Source of the DNA: an uncultured Saprospiraceae bacterium
GTDB taxonomy: Bacteria; Bacteroidota; Bacteroidia; Chitinophagales; Saprospiraceae
NCBI GenBank assembly: GCA_937930625.1
Contig: CALHBW010000533.1
Coordinates: forward strand, 1-6,829
Reading direction: 5' to 3'
DNA length: 6,829 nucleotides
In this document: positions 4,998 to 6,829 of the stretch, one piece after another
How positions within the stretch are numbered: the stretch's first letter is position 1
How the letters are laid out: each line of letters starts with the position of its first letter
Translations under genes and position numbers: made by a program
Notes under the pieces: model-generated
The model's database searches: none
The model's input: only the letters and a program-made list of their open reading frames with translations
What the model was told of the DNA's origin: nothing

Positions 4998-6113
4998 TTG
5001 GAAAAAATAAAAATAGGCATCACCATAGGTGATGTGAATGGTATAGGTCTTGAAGTTATATTAAAAACCCTTGAAGATGAGCGGATTACCAGCCTTTGTA
5101 CTCCGGTGGTCTATGGCTCATCAAAGGTTATGGCTTACCATCGAAATATCGTACAAACCGAGTCATTTCAATACAAAAATATTCGCTCTGCAGAGCGCGT
5201 GTTTGATGGTACGGTCAATGTCGTCAACTGTTGGCAGGATAGCGTCAATATCCAACTCGGACGCATCAACGAAGAAGGCGGCAGCTATGCCATGAAGTCA
5301 CTTCATGCGGCAGCTTATGAATTGCAATCCGGTTACATTGATGCGCTCGTTACAGCACCTATCCACAAGAAAGCCATGCAAATGGCGGGTTTTGAATATC
5401 CCGGACATACCGAGTTTTTGACCAGCAAATTTAAGGCGGAGGAAAGCTTGATGTTCATGGTCAATGATGATTTGCGAGTAGGTTTAGCCACCAACCACCT
5501 GCCCGTAGCTCGTGTGTCAGAATCTGTTACGGAGGATGTCATTTGCAAAAAATTGATGATCATGAACGAAACCCTCAAAAAAGACTTTGGTATCGACAAA
5601 CCCAAAATCGCTGTACTCGCGCTCAACCCGCATGCAGGTGATGGCGGACTCATCGGAGAAGAAGAATCCACCGTCATACAACCGGCACTCAAAACTGCCG
5701 AACAACTCGGTATTTTTGCCTTCGGACCTTACTCTGCCGACGGCTTTTTTGGTTCGCGTAAATACAAGCAATTCGACGGCATACTCGCGATGTATCACGA
5801 CCAAGGGCTTGTACCATTCAAAGCACTTTCCTTTGGTGCAGGTGTCAATTATACAGCAGGATTGCCCGTAATACGCACATCGCCCGACCACGGCACAGGA
5901 CACGACATCGCCGGACAAAATGTGGCTGACCCTTCATCATTCCGTTCAGCGATATTCTTAGCGATGGATATTGTCAAAAATCGTCGCAACTACTTCGACA
6001 TGCACAAAGATTCGCTCGATAAAAATAAAATCCTAAAAATGGAACAAACCGCCGAAGACGTCACCGACCCGGATGAACCGGACGCATCGACCGACAGAGG
6101 GGACAATGAGTAA
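4998..6113 (+). CDS. pdxA: 4-hydroxythreonine-4-phosphate dehydrogenase, TTG start
   Basis: Metal- and NAD-dependent enzyme of the DXP-dependent pyridoxal 5'-phosphate pathway: it oxidises 4-phosphohydroxy-L-threonine, and the decarboxylated product is used with DXP by PdxJ. The 371 residues show GITIGDVNGIGLEV (7-20), TAPIHKKAM (119-127) and PGHTEFL (135-141). Metal-binding histidines are His167 (TNHLP), His212 (NPHAG) and His267 (YHDQGL). Phosphate and substrate residues Lys275, Asn284 and Arg293 are present. These sit exactly one position beyond the E. coli numbering (166, 211, 266, 274, 283, 292), so the protein should be active. The start must be TTG at 4998: an in-frame TAA lies at 4986-4988, no ATG occurs before the conserved GITIGD, and the N-terminus then has normal length. 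The acidic tail (about 348-371) goes beyond the 329-residue E. coli protein. pdxJ is not in the window. Confidence 0.96.
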   Translation: MEKIKIGITIGDVNGIGLEVILKTLEDERITSLCTPVVYGSSKVMAYHRNIVQTESFQYKNIRSAERVFDGTVNVVNCWQDSVNIQLGRINEEGGSYAMKSLHAAAYELQSGYIDALVTAPIHKKAMQMAGFEYPGHTEFLTSKFKAEESLMFMVNDDLRVGLATNHLPVARVSESVTEDVICKKLMIMNETLKKDFGIDKPKIAVLALNPHAGDGGLIGEEESTVIQPALKTAEQLGIFAFGPYSADGFFGSRKYKQFDGILAMYHDQGLVPFKALSFGAGVNYTAGLPVIRTSPDHGTGHDIAGQNVADPSSFRSAIFLAMDIVKNRRNYFDMHKDSLDKNKILKMEQTAEDVTDPDEPDASTDRGDNE

Positions 6114-6116
6114 ATG

Positions 6117-6247
6117 GTTTATTGAGTTGATTAAGTTGATTAGGTTTATTGAGTTCATATAGTTAACAGAATTTTGCATAGAAAAATTCGTTCTTTCTAA
6201 ACTCAATCAACTCAATCAACTCAATAAACCTAATCAACTCAATAAAC
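6117..6247. repeat. Inverted element built of 9-nt repeats between pdxA and pcs
   Basis: The left arm 6117-6155 is four and a third tandem copies of a 9-mer, consensus GTTKATTRR. The right arm 6203-6247 is five copies in inverted orientation. Bases 6134-6155 and 6218-6239 form a perfect 22-bp inverted repeat. In another register, 6117-6133 pairs perfectly with 6231-6247, because the arms differ by whole 9-nt units. The centre has a 7-bp palindrome GAATTTT/AAAATTC (6169-6175, 6183-6189). The element starts 3 bases after the pdxA stop and ends 4 bases before the next ATG. It shares architecture, but not repeat sequence, with the elements at 2366-2470 and 4871-4988. Confidence 0.85.
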
Positions 6248-6251
6248 TACG

Positions 6252-6829
6252 ATGAACTACACACTAACACAAAAAGCCCTCGCGATGGGCGTTCATCTAT
6301 TCACTTCGACGGGTGTACTCGCTGCATTCATGGCGATACGTGCAATTAGTGAAATGCAAGGCTATTGGCAAAAAGAGGCAATGTTGTGGCTCATACTTGC
6401 ACTTTTTATCGACGGAGTAGATGGTGCAATGGCACGCGCTGTAAATGCCAAAGAAGTCCTGCCCGGTTGGGATGGAAAAGCAATTGATTATGTGATTGAT
6501 TTTCTGACCTATGCCGTCATTCCCGCCTTCTTTTTTTACCAATCCGGCATGTTACCCGAAGCATGGCAACTTCCTGCTGTATTTGCGATTTTACTGACTT
6601 CGGCGATGTATTACGGCAAAATGGGAATGGTCTCCGACGACCTCTATTTTGTAGGTTTTCCTGTGATGTGGAATATGGTGGTTTATGCCATGTTTTTCAT
6701 TCTGGATTTGAATCAATGGTTCAATCTCGTTCTTATCGTTTTCTTTTGTGTGATGCACTTCGTCCCGCTCAAATACGTATATCCAAGTCGTACACCACAT
6801 TTCAAAAAATTAAATATCCTCAATAGCGT
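6252..6829 (+). CDS. pcs: Phosphatidylcholine synthase, 3'-truncated by the window
   Basis: Inner-membrane CDP-alcohol phosphatidyltransferase that condenses choline with CDP-diacylglycerol to give phosphatidylcholine in one step. The ATG at 6252 opens a frame that stays open to the window end (192 codons). The active-site motif begins at Asp57 and reads DGxxAR, then 12 residues, then GxxxDxxxD (DGAMAR at 57-62, Gly75, Asp79, Asp83). The 12-residue spacing is the Pcs form; most CDP-alcohol transferases have 8. Other Pcs-like segments are VLPGWDGKAIDYVIDFLTY (69-87), PAFFFYQSG (91-99), DDLYFVGFPVMWN (129-141) and HFVPLKYVYPSR (169-180). Several hydrophobic helices are evident (about 14-30, 45-53, 84-97, 108-121, 138-152, 156-172). 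With about 240 residues usual for the family, some 40-50 are missing. The start is 4 bases from a repeat arm and has no Shine-Dalgarno site. Substrate assignment is by motif only. Confidence 0.88.
   Translation, partial: MNYTLTQKALAMGVHLFTSTGVLAAFMAIRAISEMQGYWQKEAMLWLILALFIDGVDGAMARAVNAKEVLPGWDGKAIDYVIDFLTYAVIPAFFFYQSGMLPEAWQLPAVFAILLTSAMYYGKMGMVSDDLYFVGFPVMWNMVVYAMFFILDLNQWFNLVLIVFFCVMHFVPLKYVYPSRTPHFKKLNILNS

Noticed and set aside
5333..5918. Minus-strand ORFs of 119 and 133 codons inside pdxA
   Set aside because: They are antisense to conserved active-site segments of PdxA and have no family resemblance.
6149..6176. Possible promoter for pcs (TTG, 17-base spacer, GAATTTTG)
   Set aside because: The -7 box has one mismatch to TAnnTTTG at a key position, and both boxes are part of the repeat and palindrome element, so the match is not convincing.
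6297..6826. ORFs of 69-87 codons on both strands over the phosphatidylcholine synthase region
   Set aside because: The + frame from 6252 carries the full catalytic motif and stays open to the window end; the others are out-of-frame shadows.

Overview
The window looks like a chromosomal fragment of a Bacteroidota bacterium, probably from an environmental lineage. The reasons are: a Y_Y_Y/propeller-type membrane sensor kinase; no purine-rich Shine-Dalgarno site before any start; a textbook Bacteroidota -7 element (TATCTTTG) upstream of the aminopeptidase gene; and AT-rich intergenic DNA between moderately GC-balanced genes. All recognisable genes are on the + strand. Assignments rest on motif recognition by eye; no database search was run.

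Bases 1-2341 form a compact cluster: the 3' part of a sensor histidine kinase, then after 1 base an Ada/Ogt-type O6-alkylguanine-DNA alkyltransferase, then with a 4-base ATGA overlap a DinB-superfamily protein. The spacing implies one transcript. Bases 2342-2882 are non-coding: a hairpin-rich repeat element, a clear -7 promoter box and a possible short hydrophobic leader ORF. Bases 2883-4319 encode an M17 leucyl aminopeptidase with all metal and catalytic residues. Bases 4320-4997 hold a small four-helix-bundle (S23/TIGR02436-like) gene, frameshifted at a run of nine A and bracketed by TTAATGR heptamer arrays. Bases 4998-6113 encode PdxA (vitamin B6 synthesis) from a TTG start. After another repeat element, bases 6252-6829 hold the 5' part of a phosphatidylcholine synthase gene that runs off the window.

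The most unusual signal is in the gaps. Each of the four sizeable gaps contains a short tandem repeat (7, 9 or 16 nt period) on one side, its reverse complement on the other, and a small AT-rich palindrome at or near the centre. Three of these elements run almost exactly from one gene's stop codon to the next gene's start codon. The repeat sequences differ between gaps but the architecture is the same, and three of the cores look like variants of a TTTTnGC...GCnAAAA palindrome. The four-helix-bundle gene lies between two such arrays, so that region (4320-4988) could be a mobile or domesticated cassette placed between pepA and pdxA.
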